This document shows, piece after piece, positions 1 through 9,579 of a stretch of 64,000 nt of DNA. The notes below the pieces were generated by a model. The model saw only the letters and a list, made by a program, of their open reading frames with translations. It ran no database searches and was not told the origin of the DNA. A program made the position numbers and the translations under genes. Source of the DNA: Rhinopithecus roxellana. Lineage: Eukaryota; Chordata; Mammalia; Primates; Cercopithecidae. The DNA lies in contig NC_044560.1 in NCBI RefSeq assembly GCF_007565055.1, positions 47,915,530 to 47,979,529 on the forward strand. The letters run 5' to 3'. Positions within the stretch are counted from its first letter, which is position 1; every line of letters starts with the position of its first letter.

Positions 1-94
1 TCCAGGCCTGTGAATGTGGCTTGCTGTCAAACCTGACATGTTGACGGAACACCTGCTTTTATTTCTTCTGATGCACATGTATGGAGCCAAGAGA

Positions 95-660
95 ACACTT
101 ATCATGTGCCAGGTACTGTGTTAGATGCTAGGGATACAGAAACCCACAAGAATCAGTCCCTGTCAACAAAGAACTCATGATCCACTGGGAGGAAACAAAT
201 CAGCAATTACAGCACAATGGATGAGTGGCATGACAGTTGTGAATGCACAGCACTATAGGAGCAGAGAGGAGGACGATCTTAAATCAGATGGGGTGCGTGC
301 AGGTGTGTGTGCATGTATGTGTATTGTGAGGGAGGGAGGCATGAGGTGACGGAGAAAGGTTCAGCCTTGACATAGGTGAGTTTTGAATGTTGAGGAAGTG
401 GGTGAAGAAGGAGAAGAGATCAGTGTTTATACAGAGGAAATAGCAAAAGTGAAGGTCCTCAAGTTTGGAGCAGCGTGGTTGGCTTGGGTAAATTTTAGCA
501 GCCCAATATGACTAGAATAAGGAGACAAAGGAGGGGACATAGGAGGGTGTGGTGGCCAGAGCTGCAGGGGAGAGGAGGATGAGCCTTGTGCACTGAGCTA
601 GGGAATTAGAAGTTTGTTTTGTAGGTGATGGAAAGCCAGTAGAAGATTTTAAACAGCGGC
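95..660 (-). mobile_element. L2 LINE fragment, antisense
   Basis: Near 101-150 the sequence has the reverse complement of the L2 3' end (a 'tgtgccaggtactg' core, then 'gctagggatacag'). It runs on into the antisense L2 body, with 'gagttttgaatgttgagg' at about 380 and a 'gatggaaagccagtag' motif at 627. Divergence is high, as expected for an L2 copy predating the placental radiation. The piece stops at about 660. A second antisense L2 piece starts at about 1090 and re-covers about 35 bases of the same consensus. The family call is firm in the first 100 bases and weaker after that. Confidence 0.7.
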
Positions 661-1085
661 ATGCTTATCATGTTCAAGTCATCTTTTCAGATTGTGCACT
701 CCACTCAGGCTGTCCACAGCTTAATGAGGCATGTAACTTGTGCCCATTTTTTCTTCTCTCACCAAAGGCCCTATACTATTGCTCTCCATCTACTCCAGAG
801 GAACTGTGCTCCACCCACTAGATTGGACGCCCGGGAGCTGGGTCAGGTGCCCTGCTCCATCACAGTCCTTCCACCAGCCTGGCGACTCTGGTGGGCTCCC
901 ATACCAGTACTTCTGGGCTGTCTGAGGGATAGCAAGGAAGCCAGTGGGCTGGCACAGAGAGAGTGGGAGGGGAAGAGTTAAAACAGCACACGGTCAAGTC
1001 CTGACACTGACCCACAGTGCCCTTACGGTGTGCTCTTTGTTACATTTCTAATAAAGATTAGTGTAAGGACTTGATCTGGTACTTT
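661..1085. other. Unassigned sequence between two L2 pieces
   Basis: No family is recognised here. Two short overlapping open frames (106 and 61 codons) cover most of it on the + strand. Neither shows a recognisable motif, and one begins inside L2-derived DNA. The block could be an old insertion into L2 or the boundary of two independent L2 copies. Confidence 0.4.
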
Positions 1086-1089
1086 TACT

Positions 1090-1470
1090 GAGATGGAGAA
1101 CCAACCATTGGAGGGTTTGAGCATAGACATAACGTGATTTGATTGACATTTTAGTAGGATCATGACAGCTGCAGTGTTGAAAAAAACTGTTAGTGTGGCA
1201 AGAATGAAAGCAGGAGCCTAGTTCAGAGGCTGTCGCTTAATCCAGATGAGAGAGGATGGCAGCTTGGATGAGGATGGGAGTAGTGGACATGGTTGGATTC
1301 TGGGGATATTTAGGAGATAGAGATAACAGAATTTCCTCTTGTACTGAATATGGATTGTGAGAACAGAGAGAAGTCAAGGGTGACTCCCAGGTTTATGGCC
1401 TGTACCATAACCCTGACGGGTTACCATCACCTGAGATGGGCAAGACATGTGAGTATAAAACCTTTCAGTG
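1090..1470 (-). mobile_element. L2 LINE fragment, antisense (second piece)
   Basis: This matches the antisense L2 body from the 'accattggagggtttgagc' motif through 'tggatgaggatgggag' and 'gtcaagggtgactcccagg' to 'cacctgagatggg'. These motifs occur in the same order in the reverse complement of long L2 copies. The 76-codon minus-strand frame at 1374-1604 lies partly in this element and is not considered real. Confidence 0.7.
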
Positions 1471-1662
1471 TCCCTGACAGATTTTGCATGAGTGTGATGT
1501 GACCAGGAGACCAAAGAAGAGGCCCTGGGATCACAGGGGTCTCTCAGGGAGTGGTGTCTTGGCCTTGTGGCTTCAACTGCAGGGTCTAAGGTTTGGAATT
1601 TCATTATGGGAAATGTTTATTTTTGGAAAATACAAGTAACTTAGTCACTTCAGTCTATTTTC

Positions 1663-1984
1663 TTTTTTCTTTTTCTCTTCTTTTTTTTTTTTTTTTTTTT
1701 TTTTTGAGACAGAGTCTTGCTTTGTTGCCAGGCTTGAGGGCAGTGGCATGATCTCGGCTCACCGCAATCTCCACCTCCCGAGTTCAAGCAATTGTCCTGC
1801 CTCAGCCTCTTGAGTAGCTGGAACTACAGGCATGTGCCACCATGCCCGGCTAATTTTTGTATTTTTAGTAGAGACGAGGTTTTATCATGTTGGTCAGTGT
1901 GGTCTCGATCTCCTGACCTCGTGATCCGCCCGCCTCAGCCTCCCAAAGTGCTGGGATCATAGGCATGAGCCACCGCGCCTGGCC
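1663..1984 (-). mobile_element. AluS-type element, antisense
   Basis: A full-length dimeric Alu in reverse orientation. It has an interrupted T-rich tail (about 1663-1705), then right arm, linker ('gctaatttttgtattttt') and left arm, ending in 'accgcgcctggcc'. The 8-bp flanking repeat ctattttc at 1655-1662 and 1985-1992 is a plausible target-site duplication. Divergence and diagnostic positions suggest AluS rather than AluY. Confidence 0.95.
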
Positions 1985-1992
1985 CTATTTTC

Positions 1993-2599
1993 AATATTGA
2001 CATAATTCCAAGCACCTGTGTGCTACATCTGCAGTTCCATTGTGTCCTTCTGAAGGTGCTATCTTACTTATCCTATTGCTAGGTGACAGGATTTATGGCA
2101 GCCTCTTGTGCCAGGCTCTGTGATGTCAATGTTTGCTAAGCAGAAACTCTGGTCCAGGGACTCAGTAATGAATGGATCTTCCCACAAGCCTGGTGTGTTT
2201 AATAACGGCCTGGTTATCTCCACGTGATTTCCATGGGAGTGAACCAAAAATTGCCTATCAGTCCTAATGAAGAATGCTGCAATTTCTTCTGCTTTCCAGT
2301 TACTTTTTAATTTCCACACCACCTGCTCCTAGTTACACCAGGGCAGACTCTGCCAGCATTATCATTAAGGACTTTGTCTTCCTGCGATGTGTAACTCATC
2401 ATATCACGGTCCTGTCCCAGCTCAGGAACTTAAAGAAGTGTTTGCCAGTGTAGCAGTATCTCTGGTCTGAGAGACAAGAAATGTGCTGCCCCACTTATAT
2501 CTAGATTTTGGGCCCATTGACAAAGCATGCCACAGCATTACTTTGTGCGTGTGTGTTATATTTGGCATCGGGGTAAATTCCACCCAGGCAGAGTATGTG
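1993..2599. other. Repeat-poor unassigned stretch
   Basis: No transposon family, RNA gene or convincing exon is recognised. The minus-strand frames at 2068-2322 (84 codons) and 2422-2640 (72 codons) lack identifiable domains and look like chance frames. Confidence 0.5.
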
Positions 2600-2830
2600 G
2601 AAAGTACAGGGGCCTTCGCAGCAGAAAGAACTGGGCTCACATCTTAGGTTTATTACGTACTAAGCTGGTGACTTTAGGTAAGTTAATTATGTCAATTATG
2701 TGCTTTGAGCTTCCCCAGCAATAAATGGGTATGGCATCTGCCTCATAGGACCGTCATGAGGAATAGGAGGGCATAGAGGAAGCACCAGGAATGACTTGGC
2801 ACGTGGTGGGCTCATACTACTTGTTAGTTG
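2600..2830 (+). mobile_element. MIR SINE, sense
   Basis: The order of diverged MIR landmarks is kept: a core near 2640-2690 ('agctggtgactttaggtaag'), the 'cagcaataaatgggtatgg' equivalent of the conserved 'tgtaaaatgggg' block, 'cataggaccgtcatgagga', and the 'cttggcacgtggtgggctca' tail. The core-SINE layout makes MIR likely despite the age of the copy. Confidence 0.75.
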
Positions 2831-2894
2831 CCTCACCTTGCCTTATGGGTAGAGTCTTATGAGTTTCCTTGTCTGCAAATGGAGATACACTGAA

Positions 2895-3150
2895 CATCAC
2901 AAGAGGTCAAGTACTTTGGTGCCAGGACACTTAGGTCTGAGTCCTAGTTCTGCCTCTTGCTAGTTGTGTGGTCTTGGGAAATTACTTGCTCTCCTGGCAC
3001 TCAGCACCTCATTTGAAAAACAGATAATAAGAATATTGGCTTCCAAAGACTGTTGTATGTATTAGGTGAACTAGTTAATTCATGAAAAGCTTTTAGAACG
3101 GTGCTGCACACAGAGTAAGCTCTCTACAAATGTTAGCTATGATCATTCCA
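2895..3150 (+). mobile_element. MIR SINE, sense, nearly full length
   Basis: A well preserved MIR with 'ctgagtcctagttctgcct', then 'tgctagttgtgtggtcttgg', 'cctcatttgaaaaacagata' and a 3' end of 'agtaagctctctacaaatgt'. The landmarks are in canonical order and spacing. It lies 65 bp after another sense MIR and just before an antisense one. Confidence 0.9.
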
Positions 3151-3204
3151 TAAGGTTCCTTTTCCATCAAGGACATATTTAGTTTGTAGTTAACAAATCC
3201 CTTT

Positions 3205-3720
3205 ATCAACTTTGCAAAGTCTACTCAGATACTTGATTTCATTTGATTCTCATAATCCTGAGAGGTAGGAAAATAACTTTTGTTTGTTTGTTTGGTTTTT
3301 GACAGGGCCTTGCTCTGTTGCCCAAGCCAGATTGCAGTGGCAGAATCATAGCTTACTTCAGCCTCCACCACCAGGGCTCAAGTGATCCTCCCACCTCCAC
3401 CTCCCAAGTAGATGGAACTACAGGTGCATGCCACCATGTGTGGCATTTTTTTTTTCTTTTTTAGAGATGGGGTCTCACTCTGTGACCAGGCTAGGCTTGA
3501 ACTCCTGGGTTCAAGCAATCTTCACACCTCAGCCTCCCAAAGTGCTGGGATTACAGACATGAGCCCCCATTAGCTTTTTTTTTTTTTTTTTTAAACTACT
3601 ATGTAACATACAGATAAATGAAACACAGAGCAAGAAGGTAAATTGCTCAAAGTCACACACTAAGTTAGTAGCAAAGCCCAAGTTAGAACCTGTCTCCTCA
3701 GCCCCTATTCCCAATTCTCC
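3205..3720 (-). mobile_element. MIR SINE, antisense, split by an Alu
   Basis: The left part (to about 3273) has 'tgattctcataatcctgaga' followed by the 'ggtaggaaaataac' block. The right part (from about 3593) resumes with 'aaattgctcaaagtcacaca' and 'cccaagttagaacctgtctc'. Together they make one antisense MIR interrupted by the AluJ at 3274-3592. The order of insertion is therefore MIR first, Alu later. Confidence 0.8.
3274..3592 (-). mobile_element. AluJ-type element, antisense, inside a MIR
   Basis: A reverse-orientation dimeric Alu with old, J-like features: a strongly decayed T-rich tail (gtttgtttgtttgg), a 'ctcaagtgatcctcccacct' motif in both arms, and a broken linker of T runs at about 3446-3462. 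The left-arm end is decayed ('gagcccccattagc'), and a T17 run at 3576-3592 separates it from resuming MIR sequence. Whether that T run is part of the insertion or a later expansion is unclear. Confidence 0.9.
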
Positions 3721-3849
3721 AGTGTGTGGTACTGATTTCCATCAACAGCTGGGTGGAGGGCATAGACCAAGTCCTTGGAGCAGTGTGGAGTCGGGTGACC
3801 CATGCTCCTTTTGAATCTGTGACCCTGTTCTCATTTTTTATAACAACAT

Positions 3850-4095
3850 CACAGTACATTCATTGGGCATGTTCCTTGTGTCAGGTGCTTTATATATATT
3901 ATCTTGTTAAATAACCCCACATCCATCCAGATTAGGCTATAACATTCCTATTTCTTAAAGAGGAAGCAGAGGTCCAAGGGGAATGAGTAACTAGCCCCAG
4001 GTGAAGCAGTTGATGAGTGCAGCTCTGGGATTTGAACCAAAGTCTGTCAGGCTACTCCAAAGTCCATGCTTTTTTCAGTGTGCCATGCTGCATTC
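3850..4095 (-). mobile_element. MIR SINE, antisense
   Basis: The antisense landmarks appear in order: 'ttgtgtcaggtgctttatat', a weakly preserved 'aggctataacattcctattt', 'gaggaagcagaggtccaagg', 'tctgggatttgaaccaaagt' and 'aagtccatgcttttttcagt'. The 67-codon + strand frame starting at 4001 is an internal shadow of this element. Confidence 0.85.
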
Positions 4096-4202
4096 TTTAG
4101 TGCCTAAATCAAGCACTTTCATAGGCTACATGGACCCCCTCCTACTGCCTATTTCTTTGAGAAAGAACACTGGGTCCATTTCCAGATCTAGCTCATATTA
4201 TT

Positions 4203-4236
4203 AAGTTAGTGCAAAGGTAATTGTGGTTTTTGCCAT
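4203..4236. mobile_element. Half of a MADE1 mariner-derived MITE
   Basis: The segment 'taagttagtgcaaaggtaat' followed by 'tgtggtttttgcca' matches one terminal half of the 80-bp palindromic MADE1 element, which is the source of the mir-548 hairpins in primates. The mirror half is absent and MIR sequence follows directly, so no mir-548-type hairpin can form from this copy. Confidence 0.75.
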
Positions 4237-4365
4237 AGCTGCACAACTTTCAGTAAGTCATGTAACCTCTCTGAGCCTAAATTTCTTCATCTTTAGAGTG
4301 GGGATTGTATATGCCACACCTGATTGGTAAGAGCAAATTTCGTAAGACTCTTAGCAGACATCTTT
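4237..4365 (+). mobile_element. MIR SINE fragment, sense
   Basis: It contains 'gtaagtcatgtaacctctct', 'gagcctaaatttcttcatct' and a 'gagtggggattgtatatgcc' block, matching the middle of MIR. The 5' third is missing, apparently replaced at the junction with the half MADE1. Confidence 0.75.
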
Positions 4366-4494
4366 CTGGGGTGTTGGGAGAGGACTAAGTATAAAACCTA
4401 TATAAAAAGACTTCACAGACAGAAACATGATTTACTATTCTATTTTTTTGGGTGGGGGGGATATAACTCACATACCATGCAATTTAGCCTTTGA

Positions 4495-4499
<5 letters not shown>

Positions 4500-4526
<27 letters not shown>

Positions 4527-4643
4527 GAGATGGGTTCTCACTATGTTGTCCAGGCTGGCCCTGAATTTGTGGGCTCAAGTGATACCTCTACCTCAACCTC
4601 CTGAGTAGCAAGGACTATAGGCATGTGCCACCATGCCTGGCCA
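4500..4643 (-). mobile_element. Free Alu monomer (FLAM/FRAM type), antisense
   Basis: A single Alu-like arm: a T26 run, 'gagatgggttctcactatgt', 'caggctggccctgaatttgt', and an end in 'accatgcctggcc'. There is no second arm or linker. It sits inside the L1M and is flanked by 'aatttagccttt' (4481-4492) and 'aatttggccttt' (4644-4655), a 12-bp repeat with one mismatch that fits a target-site duplication. Seven extra bases separate the left copy from the T run. Confidence 0.85.
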
Positions 4644-5090
4644 AATTTGGCCTTTTAAAATGTATAATTTGGTGATTTTTTGTATATCTGTGAGGTTGTG
4701 CAACTATTACCAGTATCGAATTCTAGAACATTTTTATCACCCCCCGCAAAGAAAACCTGTAATTATTAGTAGTCATTCTCAGATTTTGACAGTCACAAAT
4801 CTACTTTTTGTCTCTGTGGATTTGTCTATTCTGGACATTTTATATAGGTAGAATAATTTGTGACTGGCTTCCTTCATTTGGCACAACTGTTCAAGTTTTA
4901 TCTACATTGTAGCATGTGTCAGCACTTCAGTCCTTTTTCTGGCTGAATAATCTTCCACTGTATGCATATTATTTCTGTCTATCCACTCACCAGCAGATGG
5001 ACATTTGGGTTGTTTCTACTTTTTGGTTATTATGAATAATACTGCAATGAACATTCACACATTTTTTTAAAAATATGAGCATGTGTTTTT

Positions 5091-5384
5091 TGTTTTTTTT
5101 TTTTTTTTTTGAGACAGAGTCTCATTCTGTCACCCAGGCTGGAGTGCAGTGGTACCATCTTAACTCACTGCAACCTCCACCTCCTGGATTCTACGTGCCT
5201 CAACCTCCCAAATAGCTGGGATTACAGGCACGTGCCACCACACCGGGCTAATTTTTGTGTTTTTACTAGAGACAGGTTTTTGCTGTGTTGGCCAGGCTGG
5301 TCTCAAACTCTTGACCTCAGGTAATCCACTTGCCTCAGCCTCTTGAAGTGCTGGGATTACAGGCATGAGCCACCATGTCTGGCT
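5091..5384 (-). mobile_element. AluS-type element, antisense, inside the L1M
   Basis: A full-length reverse-orientation Alu, from poly(T) to 'gccaccatgtctggct'. The flanking copies 'gagcatgtgtttt' (5077-5089) and 'gagtatgtgtttt' (5385-5397) form a 13-bp target-site duplication with one mismatch. The host L1M continues on both sides. Frames of 71 and 68 codons over this Alu are artefacts. Confidence 0.95.
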
Positions 5385-5758
5385 GAGTATGTGTTTTAAA
5401 TCCTCTTGGGTATGTACCTAGAAGTGGAATTGCTGGGTGTATGATAACTCAATGTTAACTTGTTGAGGAACAACCAAACTGTTTTCCAAAGTGGCTGAAC
5501 CATTTTATATTCCCATCAGTAATATATGAGGGTTCTGATTTCTCCACATTCTCACCAACACTTATTATTGTCTGTAAGGTATTAATTTTATCAAGGCTAT
5601 ATCTTTATTTTGAATAATTCTTATCTTATATACCATTTGAAAGACCACACTGCTCAGTCAAATAGATGAGATTTTCAAAGTTCATGGGTTCAAGAGGAAA
5701 AGGTGAATTTGCTTCCTTCTATTTGTAAAATAGCTTTAACTGGAAAGAACATGCAACT

Positions 5759-6058
5759 GGTTGGGCGTGGTGGCTCAAGCCTGTAATCCCAGCACTTTGG
5801 GAGGCCGAGACGGGTGGATCACGAGGTCAGGAGATCGAGACCATCCTGGCTAACACCGTGAAACCCCGTCTCTACTAAAAAATACAAAAAACTAGCTGGG
5901 CGAGGTGGCCAGTGCCTGTAGTCCCAGCTACACGGGAGGCTGAGGCAGGAGAATGGTGTAAACCCGGGAGGCGGAGCTTGCAGTGAGCTGAGATCCGGCC
6001 ACTGCACTCCAGCCTGGGTGATAGAGCGAGACTCCGTCTCAAAAAAAAAAAAAAAAAA
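5759..6058 (+). mobile_element. AluYRa-type element, sense (Old World monkey Alu)
   Basis: A complete, low-divergence Alu ending in an A21-type tail, flanked by perfect 15-bp repeats (aaagaacatgcaact at 5744-5758 and 6059-6073). Variants seen are 'ggctcaagcctg', 'aaaaactagctgggcgaggt', 'ggtgtaaacccggg' and 'gagatccggccactgc'. I recall these as diagnostic of the AluYRa radiation in Cercopithecidae rather than human AluY. The young age is also supported by the intact duplication. The 88-codon minus frame here is an Alu artefact. Confidence 0.9.
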
Positions 6059-6254
6059 AAAGAACATGCAACTATTGGCTTTCATATCCTTTTTTTTTAA
6101 ACCATTTTTTAACTAACATTTATTCTTATTTACCATTTGTTCTTAACATTTCTTCTTCATATCCTCTTGTTTTGAGAAATCATTTCAAGAATCTTGGAAG
6201 AGACTAAGTTATATGACCTTAGGTCTATAAGACCTGCTATTGTACTGGTAGCAG

Positions 6255-6490
6255 TAGTAGTAGTGATTATGTATCTCTGCTATGTGCTTGGCATTGTTCT
6301 ACATGCATCATGCATATTAACACATTTAACCTTTTGCAACCACCTTATGAGATTGGCTACTATTAAAATCTCCATTAGGCACTGAGGAAATTGAAGTACA
6401 GATAAGTTAAGTAACTTGCTCAAGGACACACAGCAAGTAAGTGGTGGAGCAGAAACCTAAACCTACAGTCCATGTATTTAATCCATTTCT
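6255..6490 (-). mobile_element. MIR SINE, antisense
   Basis: The antisense MIR order is well preserved: 'tatgtgcttggcattgttct', 'aaccaccttatgagattggc', 'gcactgaggaaattgaagta', 'aacttgctcaaggacacaca' and a decayed 'tggagcagaaacctaaacct'. Confidence 0.9.
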
Positions 6491-6754
6491 GCAGTGGTAT
6501 TAATTTCTATAAACTTTGTCTGAGGTTTCAGCCTGTTCTGGGCTAAAACACTCTCAGATTCCAAGGTCTCTGGGCAGAGCCTAGGCTTGTTGAAGTAGGT
6601 TTTTACAGTACTAAGGCCATACCAAGGGACTGTGTGTGTGAGTAATGCTATGAATAGAAACAGCAAACAGAAAATTCCAAGTTAAGACTCTAAATCCTCC
6701 TCTCCTAAGACTTCCTCGATCCCCTCCTTCAGAATTATCTATTATGACAATTCA

Positions 6755-6830
6755 ATTCAAGAAACGTTTTTGTGCCAGACACAGTAATAGTTACTGAGAT
6801 GCAGAGATATTAAGAAACAGTTCCTTCTAG
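6755..6830 (-). mobile_element. L2 LINE 3' end fragment, antisense
   Basis: A short match to the antisense L2 3' terminus: 'tgtgccagacacagtaatag' followed by 'ttactgagatgcagagatat'. The call rests on about 70 bases and is modest. Confidence 0.55.
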
Positions 6831-7024
6831 CACCTATAGTAGTTTGGCTTGTAGTAATTATTTACATATTTCTATGTTTCTTCCCTAATTTTCTCTGTCC
6901 TACTCCTTTCCCCAGGTGAATAAAAGTGAAAATAAAATCTAAGTTTTAGGGTGAGCCTTTACAACCTTCTTATATTTCTGCAATAAAAATTCCCCTCATT
7001 TTTCTAGGAGGAGAAGGTATGTGT

Positions 7025-7390
7025 TATGTGGTCTAACTCTTTGTTTTCCCCCAAAATCCATCTGTTGAAATCCTAACCCTCAAGGTGATGGTATCAGGGG
7101 GCAGGGCCTTTGGGAGATGATTAGGTCTTGAGGGTGGAGCCCTGATGAATGGGATTAGTGCCTGTATACAAGAGGCTTGGAGGAAGCTCTGTACCCCTTC
7201 TATCATGTGAGGACTCAGTGAGAAGGTGCCTTCTGTGAACCAGGAGGTGGGCTCTCACTAGACACCAAATCTGCTGGCACCTTGATCTTGGACTTGCCAG
7301 ACTCCCGAACTGTGAGGAATAAATTTCTGAATTTGTTCTTCATAAGCCACCCAGTTTGTTTTTGTTCTGTATAGCAGATGGATGAAGACA
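7025..7390 (+). mobile_element. Solo MLT1-type LTR, sense
   Basis: A MaLR LTR of MLT1A/B-like sequence, with 'ttgaaatcctaaccctcaag', 'ggcagggcctttgggagatg', 'atgaatgggattagtgcctg', 'ccagactcccgaactgtgag', an AATAAA at 7318-7323 and 'cataagccacccagtttgtt'. No internal sequence or partner LTR is present, so it is a solo LTR. The 135-codon minus-strand frame at 7215-7622 spans its 3' half and has no domain support. Confidence 0.9.
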
Positions 7391-7689
7391 GTATGGAATC
7401 CCCATTTCTTGTCTTGCCTCCCAAAGAGAGACTGACCTGATTAGAGAGATCAAGAGAAGGAAGAGGGCATGCTGGTTTCAGCTTCCTTCTCTCCACCAAG
7501 CCTAACATGTTGCTTTCCAAATCCCGAGCCTCCTCTAGGAAGGCAAGGAAATGGCACCAACATCCACCCAGTTGCTCAGGTCCCAAATCTAATAGTGTCC
7601 CTGATTCCTCTCTCTTCCTCATCCACTACTTTGAATTATATGTAAATTTTGTGATCTCTTTCTCAAAAAAAAAATAATCACGCATCTGT
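7391..7689. other. Unassigned spacer between MLT1 and L2
   Basis: No family or gene signal is recognised. A short A-rich patch lies at about 7665-7676. The following L2 may begin somewhat earlier than marked. Confidence 0.4.
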
Positions 7690-8410
7690 CCACCTCCCTC
7701 CTCCTCCACTTTCCCCTGGTCCAAAGACTTTCCTGCAATCATCTCTCACCTGGGCCACTGCCGTTAGCTCCACTCTTGTCTCCTGCAATTCTTTCACTAC
7801 ACAGTAGCCAAAACAATACTGTTCAAACATAAATCGGGTTATATGATACTCTCTTGCTCAAAACCAGGCAATGACTTTTCATTGCACAGAATAAAATGCA
7901 AATTCCTAACCAGGGATAAGGCTCTTTGTGATGTTGCTCCTGGCCAGGCCTCCCACGTCTTTTCCTTCTAGTCTTCCCCTGCTCCCCCTTAACATTCTTT
8001 GACTACTTCTTAAATGGCAAGATGATTTTGTCTCAGACTCTTTGCATTTTCTGTTGCTTCTGCTAAAATGTTTTCTAACCACATCTTCTCCTGAAAACTT
8101 GGCATGGCTCATTCCCTTTCTACATTTGGGCTTCTGTAGAAATGTGACTTCCTGAGTATGGCCTTCCCTGACTCTATCGAACAGTTACCCTTTCTCCCTA
8201 TTCCCACCTCTGTCATTCTCTATCCCTTCTTATCCTGTTTAGTTTATATTTGCAGCAGCTATCACCAGCATCTTACATGTTTAATGGACTATGTCTGTCT
8301 CCTTTGTTAAATATATGCACCATGAGTTTTGGTCATGGTCTTGGTGCCTAGAGCAGCCACCCACATGGTAGATCTCAATACATATTCCTTGAATGAAAGG
8401 AAAAACCAAG
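7690..8410 (+). mobile_element. L2 LINE, sense, long 3' segment
   Basis: A long sense L2 copy: 'tgcaatcatctctcacctgg', 'cagaataaaatgcaaattcc', 'tctttgcattttctgttgct', 'ccttccctgactctatcgaa', and a 3' end with 'ggtgcctagagcagcc' and 'aatacatattccttgaatga'. It covers roughly the last 700 bases of the element with no major gap. It is 3' UTR-like sequence with no coding content. Confidence 0.85.
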
Positions 8411-8564
8411 CAGGTGCAGCTCCATTCCTTTCCTCCTGCCCATTTCCTTTTTCAGAACGTCCTGTTCTCAGAATGCACACAATCTTCGCTCCTATACGGG
8501 TAAGCTGACAGGTAGCTATCAGTTGTCTTTGTCCTGCCAAGGTCATCTGCCAGGGAGCAGATAG

Positions 8565-8745
8565 TCATGTGTTAGGTCTCAGCTTAAATTGTGAACTCTT
8601 TAGGAATGCCTTCCTTGGCTACTCTATCCAAAGTAGATCACCCTCAATGAAGCTGTTCTCTTTCTCAGCATCCTTTTGGTTTCTTTCTTCACAGGGCTTA
8701 TCTTTTATTTACTTCTTATTGTAGCCCCTGCTAAAATTGCAAAAG
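8565..8745 (+). mobile_element. L2 LINE fragment, sense
   Basis: The segment 'ctcagcttaaattgtgaact' with 'aatgccttccttggctactc' and 'tttctttcttcacagggctt' corresponds to the central part of the sense L2 3' region. It may be a second copy, since the preceding L2 already reaches its 3' terminus at about 8410. Confidence 0.6.
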
Positions 8746-8974
8746 TTGCTTGGGCCAAGAACCTTGCCAGACAATTGGGGAGATGACATGGTCACTGTAC
8801 TCAAATAGCCTTCACTCTAGATGGAAAGATGAGGAAGCAGGACAGACAGACATCATTCTGTCTGCAGTAGAATTCTATATTGTAGAATATCAGGCAGGGG
8901 ACATTTGTTGGGGTTATTGCTTTTACCAACTAAGCTAAATTCACTTGCAATGGAAAGACTTCACCCTTCCAAGG
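8746..8974. other. Unassigned sequence
   Basis: No recognisable family. Some antisense L2-like wording ('cttcactctagatggaaaga') is present but too weak to call. Confidence 0.3.
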
Positions 8975-9105
8975 ACTTACTATGTAATCTGTTTCCTTGT
9001 TTATAGTATAAAGATACCAGTAACACCTACCCTATTGGACTAAAGGTGAAATGAAACCGTATATACCTATAAAGTGCTGTCACTATGTAAGATACGTGCT
9101 AACTT
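8975..9105 (+). mobile_element. MIR SINE 3' fragment, sense
   Basis: The 3' half of a diverged MIR: 'tgtttccttgtttatagtat' aligns with the conserved block, 'taacacctaccctattggac' with the second, and 'cctataaagtgctgtcacta' with the tail. Confidence 0.65.
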
Positions 9106-9575
9106 ACAATGCTTGGTGTTGAAAAACAAAAATGCTTGTAATTTCAAACCAAAGACCATTTGATTCCTTCCCTTTCTGTTATTGGTGCTGACAGTTTGGT
9201 ATGTATTGCAGCAGATTCTCATGGGTGTAAGCCGGTTGGTTATGATGGCAAGTGGTACACAGGCTTCTTTTCTTTCCTTTCCCACCAGCACACCCTTGTC
9301 CTGTAGCTTGCCCTGGCATGTTGGACAGCTGGCCCAACTGTGTCCTTTGGCAGAGCCAGATGTGCCAAGTAGAGCCAATAGAACAACAAAATAGACCAAA
9401 TATGGTGCATGGTGTTCTGGAGAGCACACAGATTCATAAAATCCAGCAAATCACTCAACCTTGATGCAAGATTTTCCAGAAAAATGATTGGAGAAGTCAG
9501 GTAGCATTATTAGGCAATTCAGCATCTAAATGCCCACATCAACAAGAGCTCTAGCCAGATAGAAATCAAGTTTTC
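9106..9575. other. Repeat-poor stretch with many overlapping short frames
   Basis: No family is recognised. Frames of 120, 82 and 72 codons (minus) and 70 and 70 codons (plus) overlap between 9067 and 9464. Being open in several frames at once reflects scarcity of stop trinucleotides rather than coding. No frame shows a conserved motif or a plausible exon with flanking splice sites that I could justify. Confidence 0.45.
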
Positions 9576-9579
9576 ATTC

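Larger units (their letters stand above)
4440..5575 (-). mobile_element. L1M LINE 3' end, antisense, split twice
   Basis: Antisense 3' UTR and ORF2-end sequence of an old L1M-type LINE. Landmarks are 'gtgaggttgtgcaactatta', 'tggatttgtctattctggac', 'atggacatttgggttgtttc', 'aagtggaattgctgggtgta' and 'tctccacattctcaccaaca'. It is interrupted by a free Alu monomer (4500-4643) and a full Alu (5091-5384), and the L1 text resumes correctly after each. No ORF2 reading frame survives. Confidence 0.9.

Noticed and set aside
7215..7622. 135-codon minus-strand frame
   Set aside because: Half lies in an MLT1 LTR. No domain.
9067..9464. Five overlapping frames on both strands suggesting an exon
   Set aside because: Openness in several frames at once points to a local lack of stop trinucleotides. 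No frame has a recognised motif.
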